A DNA stretch of 40,404 nucleotides from Pseudomonadota bacterium (GTDB lineage: Bacteria > Pseudomonadota > Gammaproteobacteria > Burkholderiales > Casimicrobiaceae): the NCBI GenBank assembly GCA_018241785.1, contig JAFEDF010000107.1:1-40404 (forward strand), written 5' to 3'. Positions 18,043 through 26,399 of the stretch are shown here, piece after piece. How positions within the stretch are numbered: the stretch's first letter is position 1; each line of letters opens with the position of its first letter. Position numbers and translations under genes: made by a program. Below the pieces are notes generated by a model. It made no database searches. It saw nothing but the letters and a program-made list of their open reading frames with translations, and was not told where the DNA came from.

Positions 18043-19971
18043 TCATAGCCGCCACCGCAGCCCGGCGAAGAAGCGCGCGCCTCCGGTCGCGAAATCGGCG
18101 GCGAGCTCGTAGTTCTTGTCGAAGAGATTGTCGGCGCGCGCGAACAGCGTGACGCCGTGTCCGACCGGCAACTCCGCCGTGAGGTTGACGATGCCGTATC
18201 CGCCCATGCGGCGCAGATTGGCGGCGTCGTCGAAGCGCGCCGACGACCCGATCCACTGCGCGACGACGCGCAGTGCGCCGAAGGGCTGCGAGTATGCGAC
18301 CGTGGCGTGCCGCCGCGCACGCCGCGGCAGGAGGTTGCCGCTCGCGTCGTCGGTCGGGGACTGCAGATCGAGCGACGCGCGAAGCGTCGCATCCTTCCAG
18401 CCCAGGTCACCGGTCAGCGTCACCCCGCGCAGCGTCGCATTGGCGACGTTGTTGGGCTGGCAGTTGAAGTTCGCGTCGCACTGGAACACGATGAGGTCGC
18501 GCACACGGTTCTCGTAGGCGACGGCCTGCGCGTGCCAGGCGACCGGCCCCGACCGCCCCTGCGCACGAAGGCCGGCCTCGACGTTGCGCGCGCTCTCGGG
18601 TGCGAGCGACGGATTCGAGAACCCGGGGTAGTAGAGATCGTTGAAGGTCGGCGGCCGAAACGCCGTGCCCGCGCTCGCCGTCACTCGCCACGTCGGTGAG
18701 AGCCGGTAGCCCCACTCGAACGCCCCGGTCGTCCTGCCGCCGAACTGGTTCGAGTGATCGTAGCGAAGGTTGGCCTGGACGGCAGTCGCTCCCGCGACGA
18801 CGCGGTAGATCGCGGTCGCCGAGTCGGTGTCGCGCTCGTCGACGGTGAAGGCGGGCTCGGTGTCGACATGCTCCTCGCGCCGTTCGAGCGCCAGTGTCAG
18901 CGTACCGAGCGAGCCTCGCGCCCCGGAGCCGGCGCCCGAGCCGGGGTCGGTCGAGCCGTCCGGCGAGAGCGTGAAATCGCTCTGCCAGGTGTACTGGCGC
19001 TGGCGCGTATGGAAGGGGAAACTGCCATAGCCCGTCAGCGACACCGAGTCATCGCCACCCTCGCCGGCGGAGAGCCGCGAGCGCCACCACGATGCGAAGT
19101 CGCTCGCCCATCTCGCCTGCCACAGCGATTCAGTCGTCGCCGTGCGGTCGTTGTAGGCATCACCGCCGTCGAACTGGTTGTCGAGCCGGCTGCGAAAATA
19201 CTGCAGCGACAGCGACTGGCCGGACGCCGGCATCAGCACCCCGCGCGCGTTCACGCTCGAATTGCGGTAACCGTCGCGGTCGGGGTCGTAGAACGGGTTG
19301 GCCGGATTCACGATCGCATTGAAGCCGTCGCTGTGGCGCTGCGACAGGTCGACCGATCCGTGCATGAGCGCCGAGCCTCCCGATGCGCCCGCGGCTGCGG
19401 AGATCGTCCCGTAGGTTCCGTAGCCGATCGACGCGTCGGCGTGCCGTCCGGCGCCGCCGCCGCGGGTGAAGATCTGGATCACGCCGCCGATCGCGTCGGC
19501 GCCGTAGAGGCTCGACGCCGGCCCGCGCAGGATCTCGATCCTCTCGATCTGGTCGAGCGGGATCGCCTCGAGCGCCGTGGCCCCGCTCGACGCCGACGAC
19601 AGGCGCATGCCGTCGACCAGGACCAGCGTCTGCGCCGCGTTCGCTCCGCGCAGGAACACGCCCGACGTCGCTCCGGGACCGCCGTTCTGCACGACCTCGA
19701 CCCCGGGCTCGCCCTGCAGGAGCGCAGTCAGGCTGTCCACACCGGCAGCCGCGATCGCGTCGCGGTCGATGACGGTCACGTCGGCGACCAGTCCGTCGAT
19801 GGGCTCCGCGTCGCGTGCGGCGGTGACGAACAGCGGCTCGAGCGCCTGCGCGCCAGCGAACTGCGCGCCGGCCTGCGCCTGCGCGAGCGCAGGGAGAGCG
19901 AACGGGGGAACGACCAACACCGCCGCAAGGACGAGCGCCCCGCGGCTGGAAGCAGATGGATTGCGTTGCAT
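18043..19971 (-). CDS. btuB: TonB-dependent outer-membrane cobalamin receptor BtuB
   Basis: The 642-residue protein has a signal peptide ending near LPALAQA and a TonB-box-like segment (EPLFVTAAR). A plug domain follows (VTVIDRDAIAAAGVDSLTAL, GVFLRGANAAQTLVLVDGMR, IERIEILRGPASSLYGADAI), then a 22-strand-type barrel ending in an aromatic-terminated strand (FAGLRWRL). BtuB imports vitamin B12 across the outer membrane using TonB energy. The ATG at 19971 is chosen for the signal peptide and GAGGTCCT ribosome-binding site. The in-frame ATG at 20052 lies in the riboswitch leader and is rejected. The upstream riboswitch supports B12 over other TonB substrates. Confidence 0.92.
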   Translation of the reverse strand: MQRNPSASSRGALVLAAVLVVPPFALPALAQAQAGAQFAGAQALEPLFVTAARDAEPIDGLVADVTVIDRDAIAAAGVDSLTALLQGEPGVEVVQNGGPGATSGVFLRGANAAQTLVLVDGMRLSSASSGATALEAIPLDQIERIEILRGPASSLYGADAIGGVIQIFTRGGGAGRHADASIGYGTYGTISAAAGASGGSALMHGSVDLSQRHSDGFNAIVNPANPFYDPDRDGYRNSSVNARGVLMPASGQSLSLQYFRSRLDNQFDGGDAYNDRTATTESLWQARWASDFASWWRSRLSAGEGGDDSVSLTGYGSFPFHTRQRQYTWQSDFTLSPDGSTDPGSGAGSGARGSLGTLTLALERREEHVDTEPAFTVDERDTDSATAIYRVVAGATAVQANLRYDHSNQFGGRTTGAFEWGYRLSPTWRVTASAGTAFRPPTFNDLYYPGFSNPSLAPESARNVEAGLRAQGRSGPVAWHAQAVAYENRVRDLIVFQCDANFNCQPNNVANATLRGVTLTGDLGWKDATLRASLDLQSPTDDASGNLLPRRARRHATVAYSQPFGALRVVAQWIGSSARFDDAANLRRMGGYGIVNLTAELPVGHGVTLFARADNLFDKNYELAADFATGGARFFAGLRWRL

Positions 19972-20120
19972 AGGACCTCGCGCCTTGCCGTGGGTACCCC
20001 GCACGGACGTCGATCGGGGCAACGCGAGGTTCGGGACAACGCGCACGGCCATGCGACCGCGCGTGTGGCAACGGATCCCCGCGCTGCAGCTTCATGCGCA
20101 CGGGCTCTCGCCTTCGCGCG

Positions 20121-20322
20121 CTTCGCAGGCCGGTCTCCGGGCTCGCCGGTCTTGATCGTCCCGCCTTCCCGTCCGCGTACTGCGGCCAGTGGCGAGTGCT
20201 GGACGATCCACACCGTCTTACCGTTGCGGGGGCAGCCGCGGCATTGGCGCACAAGCCTCGTTGCGCCGCACCGCGTTCCCGTTTCACCCGCCGGACGAAG
20301 CACGCCCGGCGGACACCTGCGC
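20121..20322 (-). promoter_or_regulatory. Cobalamin (B12) riboswitch
   Basis: The leader upstream of btuB carries the conserved cobalamin aptamer blocks in order on the minus strand. These are AGGTG near the 5' end, GGTGAAACGGGAA, GGCTGCCCCCGCAACGGTAAG (split GGCTGCCCCC and GCAACGGTAAG), the B12 box GCCACTGG (20193-20186), GGGAAGGC and AGCCCGGAGACCGGCC (20143-20128). About 150 nt separate the aptamer from the btuB start. A hairpin (CCGTG/CACGG around GGTACC, near 19995-20010) close to the ribosome-binding site could be the expression platform. High adenosylcobalamin should reduce btuB and btuF expression. TACACT (20332-20327) could be the -10 box. Confidence 0.93.
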
Positions 20323-20363
20323 TGCCAGTGTACCCGATCGTGGGGCGGGCCGCGCGCGGGGCG

Positions 20364-20373
20364 CTGCTATAAT
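20364..20373 (+). promoter_or_regulatory. Extended -10 promoter for miaB
   Basis: TGCTATAAT at 20365-20373 contains a consensus -10 (TATAAT, 20368-20373) with the extended TGn motif. There is no recognisable -35 17 bp upstream, which suits an extended -10 promoter. Transcription would start near 20380, leaving a leader of about 60 nt before the GTG start of miaB. This rules out the ATG overlapping the -10 box as a start. Confidence 0.6.
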
Positions 20374-20440
20374 GCGCGCCCCTCCGGCAAGCCGGCGCAC
20401 CGCCACCGCGTCACCAGCGGCTCCACGGCGCGCGAATGCA

Positions 20441-21781
20441 GTGACGAGCAAGCTCTACATCCGGACGTTCGGATGCCAGATGAACGAGTACGACTCGGCC
20501 CGCATGGCCGATGTGCTCGCAGCCTCCGACGGTCTCGCGCCGACCGCGCATCCCGACGACGCCGACGTGATCCTGTTCAACACGTGCTCGGTGCGCGAGA
20601 AGGCGCAGGAGCGCGTGTTCCACGACCTCGGCCGCGTGCGTGCGCTGAAGGACGCGCGCCCCGAGGTCATCATCGGCGTCGGCGGCTGCGTCGCTTCGCA
20701 GGAAGGCGCTGCGATCGTCGCGCGGGCGCCATGGGTCGACGTCGTGTTCGGGCCGCAGACGCTGCACCGGCTTCCCGACCTGATCCGCGCGCGGCGCGCG
20801 ACCGGCCGGCCACAGGTCGACGTCTCGTTTCCCGAGATCGAGAAGTTCGATCACCTGCCGCCGCCGCGCGTCGAGGGAGCAAGCGCCTTCGTGTCGATCA
20901 TGGAGGGATGCAGCAAGTACTGCTCGTTCTGCATCGTCCCCTACACGCGCGGCGAGGAGGTCTCGCGTCCGTTCGAAGACGTGCTGACCGAGGTCGCCGA
21001 CCTCGCACTCCAGGGCGTGTCCGAGATCACGTTCCTCGGCCAGAACGTGAACGCCTGGCGGGCGCCGTCGCCCGACGGCGAGAACGGCGTCGCCGACCTC
21101 GCGCTGCTGCTCGAGTATTCGGCGGAGGTTCCGGGAATCGAGCGGCTGCGCTACACGACGTCGCACCCTCGCGAGATGACCGCGCGGCTCGTCGCAGCGC
21201 ACGGACGCCTCCCGAAGCTCGCATCGCACCTGCACCTGCCGGTGCAGTCGGGTTCGGACCGCGTGCTGGCGGCGATGAAGCGCGGCTACACGGCGCTCGA
21301 ATACCGGTCGGTCGTGAAGAGGCTTCGCGCCGAGCGGCCGGATCTCTCGCTCACGTCGGACTTCATCGTCGGCTTCCCCGGCGAGAGCGACGCCGACTTC
21401 GAGGCGACGCTGCGGCTGATCGACGACGTCGGGTTCGACGGGGCGTTCAGCTTCGCCTACAGCCGCCGGCCGGGAACGCCCGCAGCCGACCTTCCCGGAC
21501 AGGTCCCCGCCGACGTCGCGAGGGGCAGGCTCGCGCGGCTGCAGGCGGCACTCGACGGCCAGTACCGCGCGAAGAGCGCCGCGATGGTCGGCCATCGCGA
21601 GCGCGTGCTCGTCACCGGGCCATCGGCGAAGGATCCGTGCGAGCTCGCCGCGCGCACCGACAACAACCGCGTCGTCAACTTCCGCGGCGACGCCACACTC
21701 GTCGATCGCTGGGTCGACGTCGTCGTCACCGGAGCCGAACCGCATTCGCTGCGCGGCGAGCTCGCGTCGCAGAACCGCTGA
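20441..21781 (+). CDS. miaB: tRNA-2-methylthio-N6-isopentenyladenosine37 methylthiotransferase MiaB
   Basis: This 446-residue radical-SAM enzyme adds the 2-methylthio group to i6A37 in tRNAs reading UNN codons. The N-terminal UPF0004 domain carries a cluster on Cys12 ([12 protein letters not shown]), the Cys in [10 protein letters not shown] and the Cys in [11 protein letters not shown]. The radical-SAM cluster is Cys157, Cys161, Cys164 (CSKYCSFC). GQNVNAW and the [10 protein letters not shown] motif follow, with a C-terminal TRAM domain (about 385-446). GTG at 20441 gives the family N-terminus [12 protein letters not shown]. The ATG 69 bp upstream sits in the -10 box. Confidence 0.94.
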   Translation: MTSKLYIRTFGCQMNEYDSARMADVLAASDGLAPTAHPDDADVILFNTCSVREKAQERVFHDLGRVRALKDARPEVIIGVGGCVASQEGAAIVARAPWVDVVFGPQTLHRLPDLIRARRATGRPQVDVSFPEIEKFDHLPPPRVEGASAFVSIMEGCSKYCSFCIVPYTRGEEVSRPFEDVLTEVADLALQGVSEITFLGQNVNAWRAPSPDGENGVADLALLLEYSAEVPGIERLRYTTSHPREMTARLVAAHGRLPKLASHLHLPVQSGSDRVLAAMKRGYTALEYRSVVKRLRAERPDLSLTSDFIVGFPGESDADFEATLRLIDDVGFDGAFSFAYSRRPGTPAADLPGQVPADVARGRLARLQAALDGQYRAKSAAMVGHRERVLVTGPSAKDPCELAARTDNNRVVNFRGDATLVDRWVDVVVTGAEPHSLRGELASQNR

Positions 21782-21786
21782 AGCGC

Positions 21787-21840
21787 CTCGCCGGGACACC
21801 CGCTCATGCACGCTTCGCCGGGACGCCCGCCGATGCACAC
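21787..21840. repeat. 27-bp imperfect tandem duplication at the start of the metalloprotease gene
   Basis: TCGCCGGGACACCCGCTCAT at 21788 and TCGCCGGGACGCCCGCCGAT at 21815 begin two adjacent 27-bp units, each followed by GCAC. Each unit carries an in-frame ATG (21806 and 21833), so the duplication created two alternative starts for the downstream gene. Confidence 0.75.
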
Positions 21841-24637
21841 CCCGCAGAGAAGCCCGCTCGCGCCGCCGCCGTCGATGCGGCCTGCCCTCGCGGGATCCGC
21901 ACGCGGCAGGGCTCTCGTCGCTGCCGTTCTCGCCGCGGGAGCACTCGCGCTCGGCGGCTGCGCGAGCCTCCCGGCATCCGGCGCGAAGGGATCCGGAATC
22001 GCCGCGCCGGCCGCAGCCGACGCGAGTCCGGCGGCACAGGCCGAGAAGACCTTCGCCGAGCTTACCCGGGACGCCACCGAGCACAAGGGTCTCTTCAACC
22101 TGTGGCGTAAAGACGACAAGGTGTGGATCGAGCTCGCTCCCGGCCAGCTCGACCATCCGTACTTCTTCAAGTCGGCGCTGAACCAGGGTATCGGCGAGAA
22201 GCGCATCTTCGGCGGCGCGATGACCTCGCCGATCGGCATCGCGCAGGTGGTCGTGTTCCACAAGCACGGGAAGTCGATCCAGCTGATCGCGAAGAACGTG
22301 CGATACACCGCCGCTCCGGGCACGCCCGAGGCGTTCGCGGTGGCCGCCGGGTTCTCCGACAGCTTGCTTGCGACGGCACCGATCGCCTCGCAGCCGCGGC
22401 CCGCAACGGACTCGATCCTCGTCGACGCCAATGCGCTCCTGTTCACCGACATACCGGCGGCGTCGACGGTGCTCGAGCGCACCTACCGGCAGTCGTACTC
22501 GTTCGACGCGCGCAATTCGTCGTTCGGAAGGCTGTGGACGAGCCCCGACAACGTCGCACTCGAGGTCTCGGCGCATTATTCGCTCGCGCGCATCGCGCTG
22601 CCCCCGCCCCCGCCCGCGAAGTCGACGCTGCCGCGGCCGCCGTCGACGCTGCCGGACATCCGCAGCCTGTTTCTCGGCTATTACTACACGTTCGCCACGC
22701 TGCCGGCCGAGCCGATGCCCACGCGCATCGCCGACGACCGCATCGGCTACTTCACCACCGATCGCTTCGATTTCACCTCCGACCTGCCGCGGCTGCCGAT
22801 CGAGCACTACATCGACCGCTGGCGCCTCGAGAAGAAGGACCCGTCGGCGCCGCTCTCCGAGCCGAAGCAGCCGATCGTCTTCTGGCTCGACCGCGACATC
22901 CCGGTCAAGTACCGCGAGCCGATCCGCGAAGGCATCCTCGAATGGAACAAGGCGTTCGAGAAGATCGGCTTCAAGGACGCGATCCGGGTCGAAGTGCAGC
23001 CCGCCGACGCCGACTTCGACACCTCCGACATCCGCCACGCGTCGGTGCGCTGGCAGACCGTCGCGCAGAGTGCGTACGGCGCAATCGGCCCGCGCGTGGT
23101 CGACCCGCGCAGCGGCGAGATCCTCGACGCTGACATCGGCATCGACGCGAACAACATCCGCGCCGTGCGGAACCTGCGCCGCGAATACGTTCCTCCTCCC
23201 GGCGATGCGTGGCACGCGCTCGCCGGACCGCTGTGGACGCAGCCCGGGATGCTGTCCGAAGCCGGCGGGCCGGCGTCGTCGCCGGCGCTCGACGCCGCGC
23301 GGCACGCTCCGACTTGCACGTACGCCGACGCCGCGGCCGAGGAAGCTGCGTTCGGGCTCTCGCTTCTCGAGCTTCGCGGCGAGATCGCGCCGGGAAGCCC
23401 CGGCGTCGACCGCTTCGTCGACGCCTATCTGAAGGCGGTGGTGATGCACGAGGTCGGGCACACGCTGGGACTGCGCCACAACTTCCGCGCATCGACGATC
23501 TACACGGAAGCCGAGCTCTCCGACCCCGCGTTCACCCGCGCACACGGCATCTCGGGCTCGGTGATGGAGTACAACCCGTGGAACATCGCGGCGCACGGCG
23601 AGAGGCAGGGCGACTACGACATGACGACCCTCGGGCCCTACGACTACTGGGCGATCGAGTACGGCTATCGTGAAGTTCCTGCCGCCGCCGAAGCGGCGAC
23701 GCTGGCGGCGATCGCCGGGCGGTCGAACGAGCGCGACCTCGCGTTCGCATCCGACGAGGACGTGTTCGTGTTCGGCCTCGACCCCGACGTCAACGTTCTC
23801 GACCTCGGCGACGATCCGCTCGCCTACGCGAAGAAGCGCCTCGGGCTGGTGCACGAGATGTGGCAGCGCACCGAGACGCTGAAGCTCGCTCACGGCGAGA
23901 GCTACTCGGTGCTGATGCGCAATTTCACCCGCGGGTTCAACCAGGCGGCGCAGGCTGCGCTCTATGCGGTCAAGTACATCGGCGGACTCGCGACGTTGCG
24001 CGACCACGCGGGCAGCGGCCGGGCGCCGTTGACGCCGGTCGATCCGGCGAAGCAGCGCCAAGCGCTCGCGATGCTCGCGAATGACGTGCTGTCGGCGGCG
24101 AGCTTCGATTTTCCGCCGGCGTTCCTGCGCCGGCTGACCGCGTCGGTGACCGACATGCGGGATGCCGCCGAGCTCGGCGGGACCGCACCGCCCATCGACG
24201 TTCCCATCGACGAGCAGGTGCTGGCGCTGCAGAAGGCGGTGCTCGACCGGCTGATGAGCCCGCTCACCGCGCAGCGCCTGCTCAACAACGAGTCGAAGGT
24301 CGACGAGAGGGGCCTCGCACTGCGCCTGCCCGATCTCTACCGGACCGTGCACAACGCAGTGTGGAGCGAGCTCGCCCGCGGCGTCGACATCCCGCTCGCG
24401 CGACGCAACCTGCAGCGCGAATACGTTCGGCTCGTCGCAAACGCGCTGATCAAGCCCTCGTCCGACCTGCCCGCCGACGCGCGCGCCCTCCTTCGCGTCG
24501 AGGCGAAGGCGCTTCGCGGCGAGCTCGCGGCCGCACCCTCGCGCGGGCGCTCGGCTGAAGCTCGCGCGCATCTGTCCGAAATGAAGGCGACGCTCGACGA
24601 GGCGCTGAAGGCGCCGATCGTGCGCGACGGCGTGTGA
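21806..24637 (+). CDS. Lipoprotein zinc-dependent metalloprotease (DUF5117/DUF4953-type)
   Basis: This large protein (943 residues from 21806) has a lipobox LGGC in ALAAGALALGGCAS style, giving an outer- or inner-membrane lipoprotein. The long N-terminal domain (ELTRDATEHKGLFNLWRKDD) is of the DUF5117 type. The zinc site is HEVGHTLGLRHNF (548-560, third ligand His558), with a Met-turn-like SVMEYNPWN shortly after; this is a metzincin-style M10-like arrangement. The C-terminal third is helical. Three in-frame ATGs (21806, 21833, 21875) are possible. The last gives an ideal 28-residue signal peptide, but none has a clear ribosome-binding site. Substrate unknown. Confidence 0.87.
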   Translation: MHASPGRPPMHTPQRSPLAPPPSMRPALAGSARGRALVAAVLAAGALALGGCASLPASGAKGSGIAAPAAADASPAAQAEKTFAELTRDATEHKGLFNLWRKDDKVWIELAPGQLDHPYFFKSALNQGIGEKRIFGGAMTSPIGIAQVVVFHKHGKSIQLIAKNVRYTAAPGTPEAFAVAAGFSDSLLATAPIASQPRPATDSILVDANALLFTDIPAASTVLERTYRQSYSFDARNSSFGRLWTSPDNVALEVSAHYSLARIALPPPPPAKSTLPRPPSTLPDIRSLFLGYYYTFATLPAEPMPTRIADDRIGYFTTDRFDFTSDLPRLPIEHYIDRWRLEKKDPSAPLSEPKQPIVFWLDRDIPVKYREPIREGILEWNKAFEKIGFKDAIRVEVQPADADFDTSDIRHASVRWQTVAQSAYGAIGPRVVDPRSGEILDADIGIDANNIRAVRNLRREYVPPPGDAWHALAGPLWTQPGMLSEAGGPASSPALDAARHAPTCTYADAAAEEAAFGLSLLELRGEIAPGSPGVDRFVDAYLKAVVMHEVGHTLGLRHNFRASTIYTEAELSDPAFTRAHGISGSVMEYNPWNIAAHGERQGDYDMTTLGPYDYWAIEYGYREVPAAAEAATLAAIAGRSNERDLAFASDEDVFVFGLDPDVNVLDLGDDPLAYAKKRLGLVHEMWQRTETLKLAHGESYSVLMRNFTRGFNQAAQAALYAVKYIGGLATLRDHAGSGRAPLTPVDPAKQRQALAMLANDVLSAASFDFPPAFLRRLTASVTDMRDAAELGGTAPPIDVPIDEQVLALQKAVLDRLMSPLTAQRLLNNESKVDERGLALRLPDLYRTVHNAVWSELARGVDIPLARRNLQREYVRLVANALIKPSSDLPADARALLRVEAKALRGELAAAPSRGRSAEARAHLSEMKATLDEALKAPIVRDGV

Positions 24638-25650
24638 CCGCGGGCCGGCGCCGCAGGGCGGGCACGACCGCGCCGCCGCCCCCCGCGCCACCCGTCGCGC
24701 GGGACGGCGACGCACGCGCGGTCGAGACGATCGCGCTCGCGCCGATCGACAACCGCGCGCTCGCCAACCTGTGCGGGCCGGTCGACGCGAATCTGCGCCA
24801 GATCGAGGCCGCGCTGGACGTCGCGATCGAGCGCCGCGGCGCGCGCTTCACGGTCTCCGGTCCGTCGGGCGCAGTGCGCGACGGCGCCCTCGCGCTGCGC
24901 CGCTTCTACGCCGCGGCCGAGAAGCCGCTGTCGGTCGACGACATCCAGCTCGGCCTGGTCGAGGTCGGCGCACTCGGGGCCAGAACGGGGCCGGCGGCAC
25001 TGCGAACGCGCCGCGCGGACCTGCACGGCCGCACGCCGAACCAGGTTGCCTATCTCGACGCGATCCGCTCGCACGACCTCTGCTTCGGCATCGGGCCTGC
25101 AGGCACCGGCAAGACCTACCTCGCCGTCGCCTGCGCGGTCGACGCGCTCGAGCGCGACGCCGTGAAGCGCATCGTGCTCGTGCGTCCAGCAGTCGAGGCG
25201 GGCGAGCGGCTCGGCTTCCTCCCCGGCGACCTCGCCCAGAAGGTCGACCCGTACCTGCGGCCCCTCTACGATGCGCTCTACGACCTGATGGGCTTCGACA
25301 AGGCGGCGAAGCTCTTCGAGCGGCAGACGATCGAGCTCGCTCCGCTCGCCTACATGCGCGGGCGCACGCTCAACCACTCGTTCATCATCCTCGACGAGGC
25401 GCAGAACACGACTCCCGAGCAGATGAAGATGTTCCTCACCCGTATCGGCTTCGGCACGCGCGCGGTGATCACCGGCGACGTCACCCAGACCGACCTCGCA
25501 CGCGGGCAGAAGAGCGGCCTCATCGAAGCCGAGCGCATCCTTGGCGACGTGCGCGGGCTCGCGTTCGTCCACTTCACGAGCGCCGACGTCGTGCGCCACC
25601 CGCTGGTGCAGAAGATCATCGACGCCTATGACCGCGACGCCGCGGATTAG
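24634..25650 (+). CDS. PhoH-family ATPase
   Basis: The 338-residue protein has an N-terminal KH-like region (about 30-105) and the PhoH NTPase domain. Walker A is GPAGTGKT (154-161) and Walker B is FIILDEAQN (from 250). RPAVEAGERLGFLPGD, QNTTPEQMKMFLTRIG and ITGDVTQTDL are family signatures. PhoH proteins, often next to ybeY as here, act in RNA metabolism and ribosome maturation. GTG at 24634 overlaps the metalloprotease stop by 4 bp. The stop codon is the last base before a large palindromic element. Confidence 0.93.
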   Translation: MTAGRRRRAGTTAPPPPAPPVARDGDARAVETIALAPIDNRALANLCGPVDANLRQIEAALDVAIERRGARFTVSGPSGAVRDGALALRRFYAAAEKPLSVDDIQLGLVEVGALGARTGPAALRTRRADLHGRTPNQVAYLDAIRSHDLCFGIGPAGTGKTYLAVACAVDALERDAVKRIVLVRPAVEAGERLGFLPGDLAQKVDPYLRPLYDALYDLMGFDKAAKLFERQTIELAPLAYMRGRTLNHSFIILDEAQNTTPEQMKMFLTRIGFGTRAVITGDVTQTDLARGQKSGLIEAERILGDVRGLAFVHFTSADVVRHPLVQKIIDAYDRDAAD

Positions 25651-25933
25651 GAACGTGCCGCGAAACCGGGACGGACCCCATCTCAGCGATCGGCCGCGCC
25701 GGCTGGTGGCGATGGGGGTGCTGCGACGCGCTCTACACCGGCCGTGGAGGCAGGGAGGAGGGGCACCGCGACGCGCGAGTTCGGCCGCGAAGCGCGGCCG
25801 GTGTAGAGCGCGTCGCGGTGCTCCGCTCCCTCGGCCTCCACGGCTGAACTCGCGCGGCGCAGCACCCCCATCGCCACCAGCCGGCGCGGCCGATCGCTGA
25901 GATGGGGTCCGTCCCGGTTTCGCGGCACGTTCC
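25650..25933. repeat. 284-bp nested palindromic element between phoH and ybeY
   Basis: The outer arms are a perfect 76-bp inverted repeat (25650-25725 and 25858-25933), starting GGAACGTGCCGCG. Inside them is a second perfect 22-bp inverted repeat (25723-25744 and 25795-25816) around CTCTACACCGG. The remaining segments are imperfect inverted copies of each other in permuted order: a GTGGAGGC-rich module at 25743-25767 against 25820-25842, and CGCGCGAGTTC at 25770-25780 against 25847-25857. The first base is the last base of the phoH stop. No flanking target duplication or coding capacity is evident. It looks like a MITE/REP-type composite. Confidence 0.92.
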
Positions 25934-25943
25934 AAACCGCTCG

Positions 25944-26390
25944 GTGCGAGCTCCTTCGCTCGAGCTCGCGATCCAGTGGCAGGTCGACGGCTCGCCGCTG
26001 CCGCGCCGGCGCACGCTGCGCCGGTGGATCCTCGCGGCCCTCGAGCGCCCGGCCGCGATCACGCTGCGCTTCGTCGGCGCCGGCGAGGGGCGCTCCCTCA
26101 ACCGCGCCTACCGGGGCCGCGATTGCGCGACCAACGTGCTGACATTCGTGTACGATGAGCACGTGTCGCTTTCCGGCGACATCGTCTTGTGCGCGCCGGT
26201 CGTGCGCAGGGAAGCCCGGGAACAGGGCAAGCGCCTCGTCGCGCACTACGCGCATCTGGTGATCCACGGCATGCTCCATCTCCAGGGTTACGACCACCAG
26301 CGCGCAGCCGACGCCGCGCGGATGGAGGCGCGCGAGTCCGAACTCCTCGTGCGCCTCGGCCACCCCGACCCCTGGCGCGGCGCGAGCTGA
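25944..26390 (+). CDS. ybeY: Endoribonuclease YbeY
   Basis: The 148-residue single-domain metalloprotein has the UPF0054 zinc motif HGMLHLQGYDH (H-x3-H-x5-H) and the upstream RDCATNVLTFVYDE and LSGDIVLCAPVV segments. YbeY acts in 16S rRNA 3' maturation and ribosome quality control. The start is taken as GTG 25944 because VRAPSLELAIQWQVDG matches the family N-terminus. An in-frame ATG at 25902 lies within the palindromic element and would add 14 repeat-encoded residues. No good ribosome-binding site is visible at either start. Confidence 0.92.
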   Translation: MRAPSLELAIQWQVDGSPLPRRRTLRRWILAALERPAAITLRFVGAGEGRSLNRAYRGRDCATNVLTFVYDEHVSLSGDIVLCAPVVRREAREQGKRLVAHYAHLVIHGMLHLQGYDHQRAADAARMEARESELLVRLGHPDPWRGAS

Positions 26391-26399
26391 CCCTCGCCG

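Noticed and set aside
19972..20052. Upstream ATG start for btuB at 20052
   Set aside because: It lies in the riboswitch leader and would bury the signal peptide; the ATG at 19971 has a ribosome-binding site and a proper signal sequence.
20372..20440. ATG at 20372 as the miaB start
   Set aside because: It is part of the TATAAT -10 box, so it would not be in the mRNA from that promoter; the MiaB family N-terminus begins at GTG 20441.
20411..24715. Very long open frame on the minus strand opposite miaB and the metalloprotease
   Set aside because: It is Arg/Ala/Val-rich with no recognisable motif and lies antisense to two well-supported genes; such frames are expected at this GC content.
25650..25933. 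Retron, CRISPR or coding gene in the phoH-ybeY palindrome
   Set aside because: There is no reverse transcriptase, no regularly spaced direct repeats, and the frames crossing it are just mirror images of the inverted repeat.
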